NCBI RefSeq assembly: GCF_000801105.2
Contig: NC_079514.1
Span: 20,128,293-20,192,292, forward strand
Length of the DNA: 64,000 nucleotides
Source of the DNA: Raphanus sativus
Lineage: Eukaryota > Streptophyta > Magnoliopsida > Brassicales > Brassicaceae
Direction: 5' to 3'
A program made the position numbers and the translations under genes. Below, piece by piece: positions 25,431 through 37,997 of this stretch. Below the pieces are notes generated by a model. It did not search any database. It saw only the letters and a program-made list of their open reading frames with translations, and was not told where the DNA came from. Each line of letters starts with the position of its first letter. Within the stretch, counting starts at the first letter, position 1.

Positions 25431-25866
25431 GTTAGAATTCATGTATCAAAATAACTGCTGAGTTTTAGCAAAAGCTGGTCATACTCGTATTGATTGGTTA
25501 AAAAGTCCTAAAAATGTGATATCAAGACCGGGTTCAACAAATGACTGGTTCATTGTTCACAGCTATGTACCAACATTTTTTTTTTTTCTTAATTACATAC
25601 CAACATTTTTTTGAAAACAAAAATATCGTTATTAGAGAGGGGATATGAAAGACATTTCATAATTAACCAATAGATGTTGGTGAACTTTGAGGTCTGGCTA
25701 TTGTAATGGCCATTGATCTTTCATTCCATTGCCTATCAAGTAACAACCATTGGAGTGAACTATATGCGAAAAGCAAACACAAACAATCTGAGATGAATGT
25801 AAAAAGATGTCAATCTTTACATCTGACGCTTTTTATTAGAAAACTTATATTGGGATATAGATATTA

Positions 25867-26137
25867 GGACAGCTGCATTGAGGGTTGGTGGGACAAGTTC
25901 TCACGTTTCCCAACCAAAAAAAATTATTATAATAACAAAAATACGCTGAACTCGTTTCGCAAAAGTCCTTTGGGATGAACCCGTCTCGTTACTGTTTGGC
26001 TGACCCCACGCCACGTAGCGGTCCGCTATTGATCAGATTTTTTTTTTTTAGAAAAAAGTAAAACGAAAAAAATTAAAAAAATAAAATAAAATATTAAAAT
26101 TGTGAACCCCAGCAGGGGTTCACTGATGGGCATGCCC
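25867..26137. mobile_element. Tourist-like (PIF/Harbinger) MITE, 271 bp
   Basis: The segment starts GGACAGCTGCATTGAGGG and ends with the complement of GGGCATGCCCATCAGTG, imperfect inverted repeats. It is flanked by TTA on both sides (25864-25866, 26138-26140), the duplication expected for PIF/Harbinger. Near the right end a second hairpin GTGAACCCC/GGGGTTCAC occurs. Confidence 0.5.
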
Positions 26138-26140
26138 TTA

Positions 26141-26755
26141 TGCTGATAATTATGGACTCATATTGTAAATACCAGATCCGGACCTGAGATACCTGGAATC
26201 ATATTCCAAATAAAATTGTTTAGACCAATATATAGTTTTAAACTTTTTTTACAAAAAACTAATAATTGGAGTATTTTTTTATAGTATTTTGTATCCAAAT
26301 CATAATGTTAAATATATTATGTGTTTTAGTAGTCAATTACAGCTCAAGTTCACAAATAAAAAAAAATCTAATACATATGACCAAATTTTTATTCTTTTAA
26401 TGTAAACAAAGAGAGAGGCAACTCCTCTGATGTTCCTAAATGTTAAAACCCAATTTCTAAAAGATCACACATAAAACAGAAAAAAAAACGAATTATTTTT
26501 AATTCGTATAATAAGGTAAAAACATAAGACACTTTAGAAGTTATGGATAACCCAATTTGTACTTGGATTTTAACCATCCGCTCCGGCCCGACCCGCATCT
26601 GATTGTAAATCATGTAAACCAAATTCATCTAACCACTCAAACCACTCTCTAAAAATCAAACCTATCAGTTTTACTCAACCAAGACCCTAGTTCCCAAATC
26701 GATTTTCTCAACTCTTCGATCACGATTTCAACTTTCTCTCAACTCTCTCTCAACT
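26141..26755. other. No gene recognised
   Basis: AT-rich DNA leading into a CT-rich stretch (26690-26755, CAACTCTCTCTCAACT) that looks like the leader of the following pseudogene. Confidence 0.4.
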
Positions 26756-26769
26756 ATCGACTATGAAAC

Positions 26770-27650
26770 TCTTGAGAAACAAGATGGTGAAACTCGAAGG
26801 GGTAAGAAGAAGAAAGAGAATTCACAGGGCTCAGGCTCAGAGAAGAAGGAAAAGTCTGGGAAGAAGGCAAAGTCTGGAGCTCAAAAGTTCGTGAAAGTGA
26901 AGTTTGTAAGGTCGGCCTCATCTACGGCTTTGGAGAATACGACGCCGGAGAAGTCCAAAACGATGGCTCTGAAGGAGAAGACGGCTCTAGAGAAGTTGAG
27001 CGATGTATCGGAGCCGACAAATGTTCTTGTGGATTTTGCGGCCACGGTTGAAGCAACAGGCGGATCCGAAATGAGGAATCTGATCGTACTGAGGCTCGTC
27101 CCGCTGCTCCTGTGAGTCGGAGTGGAGAATTGAAGGAAGATGAAGCTGACGACGGAGAAAAGAAGTAGGCTTTGTTTATGAAGACAACGAAGTGGACGAC
27201 AGATAAGAGAATTCAGATGCCTCTGATGAAGACGATGAAAGAGAAGAAAAGTCAGCTGTTTCTGATTAAGATGAAGAAGAAGAAGTAGAAAAGTCAGCTG
27301 CCTCTGATGAAGACGACGAAGGAGAAGAAAAGTCAGCTGCCCTTGATGCAGACGATGAAGAAGAAAAATAAGAGGAAGAAGAGAGAAGGGAGTAGCAAAC
27401 AATGTAGAGGAATCTGGTGATGACTCTGCTGGTGAAAGTGATGATGATGTTGGTGTGGGAGAAGTAAGAAAAGAGATTGTGAACGAAGAGGACGGAAGGC
27501 CAGCGGAAGAGGTAACAATTAGAAAATATAATTTGATGCATTGTTTTTATTTGGTAGAGACAATGTGGATACTTGTTTCCCAACAAGTAGCTGCTTTTCC
27601 CAAAACTAGCCAATCTACCCACCAAAGTCAAGGTAAATGACTATAACAAA
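26770..27650 (+). pseudogene. Lys/Glu-rich protein fragment, degenerate
   Basis: A plus-strand frame from about 26770 encodes a highly charged peptide (KKKKENSQGSGSEKKEKSGK, then KFVKVKFVRSASSTALENTT) to a stop at 27115. Further pieces in other frames give an acidic tandem repeat built on EEKSAASDEDDE (27215-27370). The next piece (27450-27510) ends at a plausible splice donor after GCGGAAGAG. Such tails occur in proteins carried by some Brassicaceae transposons, but I cannot name the family. Frameshifts and stops show it is not functional. Confidence 0.45.
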
Positions 27651-27769
27651 GCGTTGAGTGCGAGACAACTCACTATTATGTAACTTCGTTTCATTTTTAT
27701 TATACACTAGTATTTATTTTCGTTTTTATTATATTGCAGGTCAAAAAAATATCCGCCAAGACGATTCCC

Positions 27770-28941
27770 AAGCACATCGACCAACGAGACTAGGTTGATA
27801 TCGATCGACACTTCAAGACCACCCACGATCGGCGGACACAGCTACCCATCGATCGACATTCATTCCTGTCAGGTATATCGTTCTTACTTATTCAATTCAG
27901 TACTTGTGATTTATTTCTCACCATAACTCCGACTAGATTTACACTAGGAACAGTGTAATTTAAGTATGGGAGAGGTTTAGCGATATTTAGTTTGTTCATG
28001 AATCTTATTAAAATGTTTTCAAAAAGTTTTTATTTAGTCAAGAAGGGGACGATGAACTTTTCAATTTTAACTCGTAAGCAATATTTTTAGACTTACTGAT
28101 TGTAGAATGTACTAATGATACTAATGTGGTTCGATCTGTCAACTATGTTCACACTTGCTGTGATTGTTTGAAGGAACCAAAGCTGACCTCCAACCTAATT
28201 TGACTCAATCGCTTGTCTTGAGGCTTGGTATACAATGGACATGAATCCTCCTGCAAGTCTGGAAGGTAAAAGTCTGTGTGTTCTGGTTCTCTTCTCTCTC
28301 TCTCTCTCTCTCTCTTCGGCATCTTAAGATATAAAAGATTGAAATAATTTCCTGGATGAGGCAGAGGGGTAGGTGTGTCTCTTACGACCCCATTATTCTA
28401 AGGCTAAAAGGAATGATCACACACTATGGAAACAAAGGGTATGAGTGTCTCCTATGACCCCATTATTCGCCACACTTTGACAAAAATAGAGCTACAAAAG
28501 TAGACAAGTCAATAAGATGAACAAGATGGCATGTATCAGCATCTAACATTCATTGAAATTGAAACTAATAAAGATTCAGAGAAGAGAGAAAATAGGGAAG
28601 AAAAGGATCAGAGAAGACTAGATGTGTGTTCAGAAACTTGCTTGAGTAAGAATCCAAATGTATGTTGATCGATACTCCCAAGGTAAAGGCTGCACTTTTA
28701 TTTATGAAAGAAATGAGGTTAGTAGAGAGGATTGTCAAATATGATTTGCTAAGTTGCTGGCTAGATGAATTTGGTTGCTATACTATGATATGGTATAATG
28801 TGTTTCTGTAGTTAGGAGTTATTTGATAGGGCGATTATGAGTTTTTAAATATTGTGAGTCCCTACTGTTTTCAAACCTCTTTCAGAGAGACTAACATTTT
28901 GTTTTGTTTGAGGACAAGTAAAAAGTTAAGTCTGAGCAAGT
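27770..28941 (+). mobile_element. Athila-like internal 3' region, non-coding
   Basis: The segment contains TCGATCGAC repeats encoding IDRH-type peptides (27798-27870), then non-coding DNA. It ends with TTTGAGGACAAGTAAAAAG and AAGTCTGAGCAAG directly before the LTR at 28942. This corresponds to the polypurine-like end of Athila elements (GAGGACAAG and then AAGTCTGGGGGAG in better copies), mutated here. No pol is present in this copy. Confidence 0.6.
28291..28315. repeat. (CT)n microsatellite
   Basis: A run of about 11 CT units inside the Athila internal region. Confidence 0.9.
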
Positions 28942-30240
28942 TGATATACCATGGAATTTATTCATTTTTAACCATGGTATATAAATGGTTTTAGATATAA
29001 TTATTATGTTTTGGAGTCTATTTAGTATGTTTATAGGTTTAGGAGTCATTTTGAGTAAGATGGTGATTTTGGAGCATTTCAGAGTATTTTAGAGATTTCA
29101 CCCGAGCTGACCATCGACCAACACATTTGGGTAGACATTGAGAGATAATAATCGATCAATGCACACATTGTGCCATCAATCGATGACGAACGCGCACAAG
29201 CCCAGTTTGGTCACAGCCGACCTGAAGCCCAAGTCTCCACCAAATTACAAGAATGCCTATTGACGAGTTTTAACCTAATATTTAAGTGATATGCATTGTA
29301 TTAGGCAACACACGCTTTCATACTTCTTATTTTCACAGCAAAAGGATTTAGGTTTAGAGTTGGAGAGAAGAGCAGACTCCTTCAGAGATTGTCTTGGAAC
29401 TCCAGATTTCTATCTATCTATTTATGCAATTTTATTTATTCATTGTTATGTTTTACTTAGCTATGTCTGAGTAATTCACCTTGTTATGTTTAGGATTCAA
29501 ATAAGTTATGAAGGATTATCCCAAACTATAGAATTCCTAAGTTTCTAGAGATGTTCAAGATTTGAGAATTGTGTTTAATGCTTGTGTTCTAGAGTAGCTA
29601 ACTAGAACCCTGATAATAGGATAGTTAGGCGCAAACGACGGCTTGGTCTTCTACCAGAATAGATTCTCTGAGCTAGGATTGCTAGGATTTCTAGGAACAA
29701 ACATAAGTTAATCTTGGAAGCCTAGTGGACATTATTCAACCCGATCTTAAAGCTTTCTAGAAGACCATCGATCGATAATCCTATAGATTAATCGATCGTG
29801 GGCTCGAAAGGTGTATTGATCGATATTCCTATTGAATCATTGATCGACACTTTCTTCAGATCAACAAACGGAAGTTTATGTCTGAAGATCTAGACAACAA
29901 ATAGTTTAAACAAACAGAAGTTGATCGACTATTGCCTTTGTTGAGTTCTTATATATCTTTCATGTTGCTTAGTATATGTATCTCTATAATCCGGATTACC
30001 TGAATAGAAACCCTAAGCTTAACTCTTTATTATTATTGTCTTAACCTCAATCCATTCAATCGAACAACTACCTTGTTCACCATTTCTTGTTTCTTTTAAT
30101 CATATTCGACCTAGCTTAATCACTGCTTATTAGGACTTACTGTGTTCCCTAGCTCTCTATGGACTCGATCCTTAAGTATTACAATTGTTCCTCTCATTTG
30201 AGAGAGTAATTAACTCCTTGGTGTAATTTGAGTGAGATCA
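28942..30240 (+). repeat. Athila-like LTR (3' LTR), 1299 bp
   Basis: Begins TGATATACCATGGAATTT and ends GTAATTTGAGTGAGATCA, with TG and CA termini. It contains ATCGATCGAT-type palindromes at about 29768-29845 and 29160-29185. It is homologous along its length to the minus-strand copies at 6836-8105 and 54134-55411. Preceded by a polypurine-like tract, so it is the downstream LTR of a plus-strand copy. No matching 5' LTR is in the window and no 5-bp duplication is visible, so the element is truncated. Confidence 0.85.
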
Positions 30241-32760
30241 GAGTGGTATGGGCGAGTGGTAGGATGATGATTTAGAACCAATTTGAAACCTGAAAACACG
30301 TAAATAGAATTTTATGAGTTTTCTTATGATCTTTAAAAGGCAAACAGAAAACAATATGATTATGATTTGAATGATGGTCGGATAGGATTAGATGGTCGAT
30401 ATGAGATGCTATGTGAATGATAAGAAAACAAGCGGAAGGATAGATAAATGGAGAAGGGATCGATGTTGTTGTATGTGTATCTCTCTCAACAAGGATCAAT
30501 GGATGGATGATGGAACCGGTCTTTCTGAATGTGTATCTCTCTCAAGAACGGTCGATGGATGGTAGATGGATCGAGGTCGCCACAAGTTTTTATGGATCGA
30601 AAACTTGATAAGACAAATGTTTGCTCTCAAGGCTGCTTCACACACACGATGAAAGGCTTATGTTTACTGGGGGCAAACTGGCTCATATATTAATAATCAA
30701 AGGTAAAGAAACAATTCCACTTATAAGTTGTTCATATAGTACCCGATGTGGTTTGCCCTTCTAGGGGACTTGAAGAAAATCGACAAAGACTCTCTTGGAC
30801 TCTAAAGCAAAGGCTAATCAAAAGGCCTTGAATTATTAGACTCAAAATGGGCAAACAAAATGTCAGTGTTTTTTGGAAAATAAAAGGATAAATAAACAAA
30901 TCAAAAACAATAAATCAGTTAGAAATCATAAAGAAATCTTACCTGGTCAGACTTGGTTTAATTGAATTAACCCTCGGGCTTGGTGATTAAACTAGAGCAG
31001 CTTGATTGATTGGCTTTGATGGTAATAGTAAGTTCGGTTTTAGTCTGGCCAAAGGCTGAGAAGTGGATTGGACCGGCTTGAAACTTCAATCTTGACTGAA
31101 CCTGGTTGATCTTGGTTCTTCACTTGGCCGGCTAATCTTGATCCATAATCTCTTGGACAGCTTAAGTAAAAACCTTCTCTTAATCCACCCCCTTGTTGTT
31201 GGACCTTTGCCCACCAAGGAAACCTCAGCTTCGGTGACCGCAACACGGTCCCTGGAAGCTATGACCAGTCCCGACTTGCATATTGCATGGGTTTTAGCAG
31301 GACAGCCTGCGGGACGAACCTCTTGTTTCCTTTCTAAGCTTGTGTAGATGTTTCCATTCAGTACACTCGTACATGTAAGATGTTAAGTTGTTGATTCCCT
31401 TAGTTCAACGAGTACATAATGTAAACTTGGTGCATGGGTCTTAAACCTAACATTATAATAGTAAATCAACGAACGTAAATGAATGAAAAATGTAAGTAGT
31501 AAACAGTATCTATTTGAACAGTATTTGTGAATTTAAGTATTTGATTCTCTACACATCAAATGTTAAAATTTAACAAGTTCAAACCAATGTATATATTTCA
31601 ATGAAAGTCCATGCTCATAGTCTTTGGTACCATAAGGAAAGTCCTGATTCATTACATGTCAATATAAAAAATATATTAGATGTATAAGAAAAAAATATAA
31701 AAAAACAGGCCAACTCAAGATTTTTTCTCGAAATACAATATCAAGCAAGACTAAACAACTCATTTTATAGTTAATTATCAATAAATAGATAATCAATGTA
31801 CATATCATATAACTGAAAGTAACTAGTTAAGCTCGAAACATTATATCGAAAATAAATAGCAAAAATCCCACAAATCTGTTTAATCTTTCCTTACCTGAGA
31901 TATGGATGTTCGATCTAAACTCAAAAGACTCGTTGTTCGTAAGCTGATGCAGCATTGGTCAGACTCAACTTCAAGGGATTAGAGATCAAGGAAGAACCAG
32001 ATAGACACTGGACTCTAGCATGTCCTAGTGGGCTGAAATGGGTTCAAGTATAGTCTAATGGATTTACTGGAGAGCTTGTTGGTATGGTTCATGAGGTACT
32101 AGACTAAGAGAAGGTTATGGGCCTTGATAAGGCTTTTATCAAAGTTGGAATGACTATGAGACAACATGGACGAATAGTATGAAATTTGATTGGCCATGAA
32201 ATGGATGGGAGGAAGTTAGTTGGACAGGAAATGAAATGGGTGATCTGGTATGATCAAGAAATGGACCGGTCAAACCGACAGAGCCGAAAAATGAATAGAA
32301 ATAGAAGATGAAGAACCAGATCTGAAAATAAAACATTAAGAGCATTTTCATAATCCTAATGAGCTTAAGGAGCAACTTGTTTGAGCCTGAATTGACATGG
32401 AACAAGCCCAATGAAGACATAGTAAAAAAGGGTGTAACCGGCCCATGGAAATAAATGATCGTCTACCATGACCTATCTTGAATCTAGCCAGGTTTTATTT
32501 GTCTAAGGATTTTAATTTTAATGTATTTGAGCTTTTATTAACTGTAAATCATTTAGGATTAAGTTTGGTTATCTTATAAACCAATTAGCAATATAATAAG
32601 GATATGGTTTTCACTAAACTGACTCGGTTTTGGTTTAGGGTTTTTTCTAGCTTAGGATTTCTCTTTTGCTTTCTTATTTATGTTAAACCAAAGCTCCATG
32701 TATCATTAACCATTTTATCAATAAACTTAAGCTTTGGCTCAATCAAATTGTCTATGAGAA
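30241..32760. other. 2.5 kb without recognised gene
   Basis: No open frame with a family signature. Around 30472-30575 an imperfect direct repeat contains TGTGTATCTCTCTCAA followed by GATGGATGG-type sequence twice. The stretch 31120-31330 is GC-richer but not coding in any convincing frame. Confidence 0.4.
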
Positions 32761-32855
32761 GATCTTTTTATCAGAGTCAGAAAGAAACGCATTGTTTTGA
32801 AAGAGAGAAAATAGGCGATCTGAAAAGCGACTGCGACTTTGGGTTTTCTGGTCCG

Positions 32856-34025
32856 ATGACGACGGCGGATCTACCGGATTTGCTGGTTCCTCCGGTAGGT
32901 GACTTGGGGGAAAAGGTCGAGGAAGTGGTGGAGATACAAATCGAGACAAAGTTGGGTATCGGCAGCGAAGGATAAGAAATCATTGAAGAAGTACGAGGTT
33001 GAAATACGGGAGATTGGGGGGAAACAAACGGTGGAGATTCCGGAGGAGGTAATCACAGAATCGACTCCGTTATGGGAAGACTTTGTAATCGGTAAATTCT
33101 TAGATCGAGCTCCTCACGTCGCAGAGTACACATGGTGTTAAACAAAATCTGGAAGTACGGAGATCTCTCAGCGAAGGTGGAGGTGTTTGAAGTTAACGAT
33201 ACGACGATGACATTCAGAGTATCAGATCCAAAAGCTCGAGAGAAGATACTCAGGCGTGGTATGTGGAATATAGTGGGGGTGTCGATGATTGTCACAAAAT
33301 GGAAGCCAAGAGCTGAAGAGGAAGAGCAGGAGGATGAATCAATTCCTATGTGGATTCATCTAACAAAGGTTCCACTGCACATGTTCTCTTGGGAGGGGCT
33401 GAGTCTGCTAGCTAGTCCTGTGGGGCTACCTGTGAAACTCCACCCGGAAACACTAGCATGTACAAGCTTTGAAGTTGCTAAGATCTTTGTGAAAGTGGAT
33501 GTGTCGAAAGCTTTACCGAAGGAGATGAATTTTACAAGCAAGGGCAAGGAGTTCACGGTAGACTTTCACTACCCATGGCTTCCTTCTAGGTGCAAGCAAT
33601 GTGATAAATGGGGACATGTGGAAAAAATGTGTGATAAGAAGAGGAAAGACAAAGGGAAAGAAGTCGATTCAGGTTCAAAGTCAAAGGTTAAGGAGGTGAA
33701 AAATGGGGAAGCTAATACAGAAGTGTTGAGTGAGGTTCCTATGTTGGAGGAAGATGAGAAAGATAGAAGTGAAGGTAAGGTGAATCATAGTAAAGAGAGA
33801 TGGTTCCAGGTTCCTCAGGGGAAGTCTGGTAGATCTCAACCGAGCACGCCAAAGAGCAAGGAAGCGGAGATACAAATTTCAGCATCAAAATTTACGGTCC
33901 TAAGTACAAATGAAGAAGAGGAAGGAGAGATGGCAGTTGTAAAAGATGTTGTGGGGATTGATGTTGGAAGTATGGAGGAAGAGGAGGATATAGTAGAAGG
34001 TTTATGCGAAGAAGAGATAAAATAA
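32856..34025 (+). pseudogene. LINE ORF1 (DUF4283 and zinc knuckle)
   Basis: The nucleic-acid-binding ORF1 protein of plant L1 elements. The ATG at 32856 starts MTTADLPDLL. A DUF4283 domain follows (KKYEVEIREIGG, LNKIWKYGDLSAKVEVFEVN, MWIHLTKVPLHMFSWEGL), then a CCHC-type zinc knuckle (RCKQCDKWGHVEKMC) and a charged low-complexity tail to the stop at 34025. The frame is broken near 32935 and by an apparent 1-nt loss near 33126, just before the segment VLNKIW. Confidence 0.85.
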
Positions 34026-34202
34026 GTAAGTTTGGGAGAGGAAATGGTAGTATTGGAGGAAGATAAGATAGAAGATGGTCTGTTGGAACACAGTAGAGGG
34101 AAGAATAAGGCAGTGGGTCAGAGAGGAAGAAAGAAGGGACAGAAGGCTAAAGCTCAGGATGAAAATCCAGCGAGTAAAAGGTCTTCTCGTCGCAATAACT
34201 AA

Positions 34203-37200
34203 TATGGCTGGGTTCTTTTGGAATGTGCGCGGATTTAACAAGTTATTGAAGCATTCCGTGATTAAAGAGTGGGTTCGTAGTAATGATATGAAGTTTGGGT
34301 GTGTAATAGAAACAAGGGTGAAGGAAAGTAAAGCGGAGAGAATTCTTAAGTCAGTTTTTTCAGTGGTTGGTCAGCAATGACAAACTATGAACATAGTCAA
34401 GGTGGGAGGATTTGGCTTGTATGGAGAGAGTCTGTTCGCATGACTCCGGTATATAAGACTGATCAACTCATCACTTGCTTAGTGGAGATGCAGAATGAGG
34501 AGTTCTTCTGCACGTTTATATATGCTAGTAATGTAGTTGAGGAGAGGAAGGTTCTATGGAGAGATCTATGTGACCATCATGCTTCACCTATGTTTAAGGA
34601 TAAAGCTTGGATGTTAATGGGTGATTACAATGAAATATTAGTAGGAGATGAGAGTTCTGTTTTCTCAAATCTGGGGAGGTTCCAAGTGGAATGAGAGATT
34701 TTCAGAGGATGGTACTGCAATGTAATCTTTCTGATATGGGTTATCAAGGTCCACTTTACACTTGGTGTAATAAAAGAGTGGAAGGAGTGATTTGTAAGAA
34801 GCTGGACAGAGTTGTGATGAATAGCAGTGCTCTAAGCAAGTTTCCAAATGGTTATGCTGTGTTTGAGCCAGGAGGTTGTTCAGATCATCTGAGATGCAAA
34901 ATTCAGTTGATGCCGCCAAGTGAGAAAATAAGGAAGCCTTTCAAGTATGTGAATGTTATAGGCAGTTTACCGAGCTTCATTCCTATGCTAAAAGAGTATT
35001 GGGAATCGACTGAAGTTTTGTTCCATTCAACTTCGGCAATGTTTAGGTTCTCAAAGAAATTGAAGAATCTAAAGCCACTAATTCGAGAGCTTGGTAGAGA
35101 GAAATTGGGCAACTTAACGAAGAGAGCTCAAGAAGCTTATGAAAACCTGTGTGAGAAGCAGAATAACACTTTGGCTCAAACCTACTGAAGATAGTGTTCA
35201 AGAAGAAGCAGTAGCTTATGAGAATTGGCTTCATGTGGCAGGGTTAGAGGAAGATCATCTAAAACAGAAGGCTAAACTGCACTGGTTGGAGGTAGGGGAT
35301 TTAAACAACAAGACGTTCCATAACTCTATCAGAGCTCGTAAAGCACAGAATGCTATCAGAGAAATAAGAGGAGCTAGTGGGGAAAGATGTACTACTCATG
35401 AGGAGATAAAAAAGGAAGCAGAAAGGCACTTCTCAGAGTTCTTAAATCAGCGCCCAGATTAGTACAAAGGTACATCAGTGGAAGAGCTAAAAGAGCTACT
35501 GAAATATCGATGCTCAGAGGAAGATGGGAGGTATCTGGAAGCAGAGGTAACAGAAGAGGAAATCAGGAAGGTGTTGTTCTCAATGCCTTCTCATAAATCT
35601 CCAGGTCCTGACGGTTATCCATGCGAATTCTTTCGAGCTGCTTGGTCTGTGATTGGGAGTGATTTTATTGTAGCAGTTCAGTCAGTCTTCAGATATGGGT
35701 TTCTGCCTAAAGGTGTGAATTCTACTATACTTGCTTTAGTTCCCAAGAAGGTGGACTCCATGGAGATGAAAGACTTCAGGCCAATAGCTTGCTGCAATGT
35801 GTTGTATAAAGTGGTTTCAAAAATTCTAGCAAACCGACTGAAGAGGATCTTACCGGGGATTATATCTGAGAATCAAACGGCATTTATCAAGGGGCGTTTG
35901 TTGATGGAGAATGTATTGCTAGCGTCAGAACTGGTGAAAGACTATCACAAAGATACAGTAACGCCTAGAGGAGTGATGAAGATTGATATTTCAAAGGCTT
36001 TTGATTCAGTTCAATGGCCTTTTGTCTTGCAGAGCTTAGAGGCATTGGGTATTCCGAAGAAGTTTATCAGTCTGATCAGTTTATGCATCTCTTCTCCCTC
36101 CTTTTCAGTGCAAGTAAATGGTGACTTGGCTGGTTATTTCCAAAGCTCCAGAGGATTGAGACAAGGATGTTCACTCTCTCCTTATCTTTTTGTATTGTGC
36201 ATGAATGTACTATCACAAAAGATAGATAGAGCAGCAGAACTGAAGGAGTTTAAGTATCATCCTCGATGTAAGTCGCTTGCACTCACCCATTTGTGTTTTG
36301 CGGATGATTTGATGATTTTCGTGGAGGGTTCAAAGGAATCTGTTCAAGGTGCATTATCGGTGTTTGATAAATTTGCTGAGTGGTCGGGTTTGAGGATAAG
36401 CATTGAGAAATCTACATTATACTTGGCGGGTGTGGAAGCTGGGGAAGAGAACATAATCTTATCAAATTTTCCGTTTGCAAAAGGGGACTTACCAGTTCGC
36501 TATTTGGGATTACCCCTGATGACTAAATCTATGAGGCAGCAAGACTACTTTCAATTAGTGGAGAAGATCAGAGGAAGGATCAGCACATGGACGAGTAGAT
36601 TTCTCTCGTATGCGGGAAGATTACAACTGATCAAAGTTGTGATAATGAGTCTTGTGAATTTTTGGAGCTCGGTCTACCTTCTTCCTAGTAAATGCATTCA
36701 AGAAATTGATAGTATCTGTGGAGCTTTCCTATGGACAGGTCCGGAGTTGAGAACCACGGGTGCTAAAGTAGCGTGGAAAACTGTCTGTCAGGAAAAGAAG
36801 GAAGGAGGATTGGGTGTAAGAGACCTCAAAGTTGTCAATCGAGTTAATGTACTAAAGCTCATATGGCGTCTGATGTCGGGAACTTCTCTTTGGGGTAAGT
36901 GGATTAAGAGTAATCTTTTAAAACAGAAGAATTTTTGGGAGATTAGTGAGAAAACCCAGGTGGGTTCTTGGATGTGGAGGAAGTTGTTAAAGATGAGAGA
37001 CATAGCAAGAAGGTTTCATAAAAAAGAATTAGGCAATGGGAGGCAGACTTCTTTTTGGTACGACAATTGGTCTGATAGAGGAGTGCTCATTTCTGTTCTG
37101 TGGGAGAGAGGTATCATTGACATGGGTATAAAGAGAGAAGCTACGGTTAAGGAAGCGCTTAGGAGGTTAAGAAGAAGAAGAAGATATCGATCTATGCTGT

Positions 37201-37862
37201 AAAATGATATTGAGGATGAGTTGGAGTTGGTAAAGGAGAAGCTGAGCAATGATGTTGAGGACATAAACTTATGGAAGCGTAGCTCTGGCTACAAACAGAG
37301 TTTTTCTACTCAAGAAACTTGGATGTTATTGAGGTCATCAGGTGAGATTTGCAGTTGGTCGAGTAGCGTTTGGTTCTCTCAGGCGACACCAAAATATGCA
37401 TTTGTGGTTTGGTTAGCTGTGAGAGACAGGTTGTCAACCATGGATAGAATCTCTATATGGGATCCATTAGCTGATGTTACTTGTGTTCTATGTAAAAGAA
37501 TGCCGGAGACTAGAAGCCACTTATTCTTTGAGTGTGACTATTCTCTAAAGATTTGGGAGCATCTCACTAAAGGCATTCTTCTGGAGGAGTTCACTAATGT
37601 CTGGTCGGAAATATTAACCATGGTCTCGGATGTGAGAATGGAAAATAAGAGAAGGTTCTGTCTACGCTATGCGATGCAGGCAACAATTTATGCTATCTGG
37701 AGGGAAAGGAATAGAATTAAGCACGAAGAGAAACCACTTCCTATTATTGCGGTAATGAGAATGGTGGATAAAGGTATAAGAAACAAGCTGAGTATTTTGA
37801 AAGCAAGAGGACTGAAGAGTTGGGAAACAGGGTTACAATTTTGGTTTAGTACCCGGATATGA
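34203..37862 (+). pseudogene. LINE ORF2 (endonuclease, reverse transcriptase, zf-RVT)
   Basis: Starts MAGFFWNVRGFNK, the AP-endonuclease-type domain (LMGDYNEIL near 34618). Reverse transcriptase follows at about 35560-36700 (SPGPDGYPCEFF, ISENQTAFIKGR, KIDISKAFDSVQW, RGLRQGCSLSPYLF, and the catalytic CFADDLMIF). The end carries the zf-RVT segment (WFSQATPKYAFVVWLAVRDR, CVLCKRMPETRSHLFFEC). Frameshifts occur near 34360, 34685 and 35173. In-frame stops occur at 35460-35462 (TAG) and near 37200 (TAA). The reverse transcriptase core itself is open, from 35478 to 37202, with catalytic residues kept. No RNase H domain is seen after zf-RVT, unlike the other LINE in this window. Confidence 0.9.
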
Positions 37863-37997
37863 AGTAGTTGGTAAAAGCTTAGTTTCTTTGTTTATATGGT
37901 TCTGTTTTGTCCATATGAAAGCTACACTTTGATGTAATAATGGTTTTTTTTATGAATAAATTTAACATTCATTTAAAAAAAAAAGATATTTTTATCA

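Larger units (their letters stand above)
32774..37984 (+). mobile_element. Full-length LINE (L1-type), 5.2 kb with target duplication
   Basis: The left flank GATCTTTTTATCA (32761-32773) and right flank GATATTTTTATCA (37985-37997) are 13-bp direct repeats with one difference. The element ends in a 10-A tail (37975-37984). Between them lie ORF1 (32856-34025) and ORF2 (34203-37862) in the order of plant L1 elements. Both contain frameshifts or stops, so the copy is dead, but it inserted at full or nearly full length. Confidence 0.88.

Noticed and set aside
26881..27631. Ser/Leu/His-rich minus-strand open frames
   Set aside because: They are the complement of the Lys/Glu-rich and acidic repeat coding DNA; low-complexity shadows.
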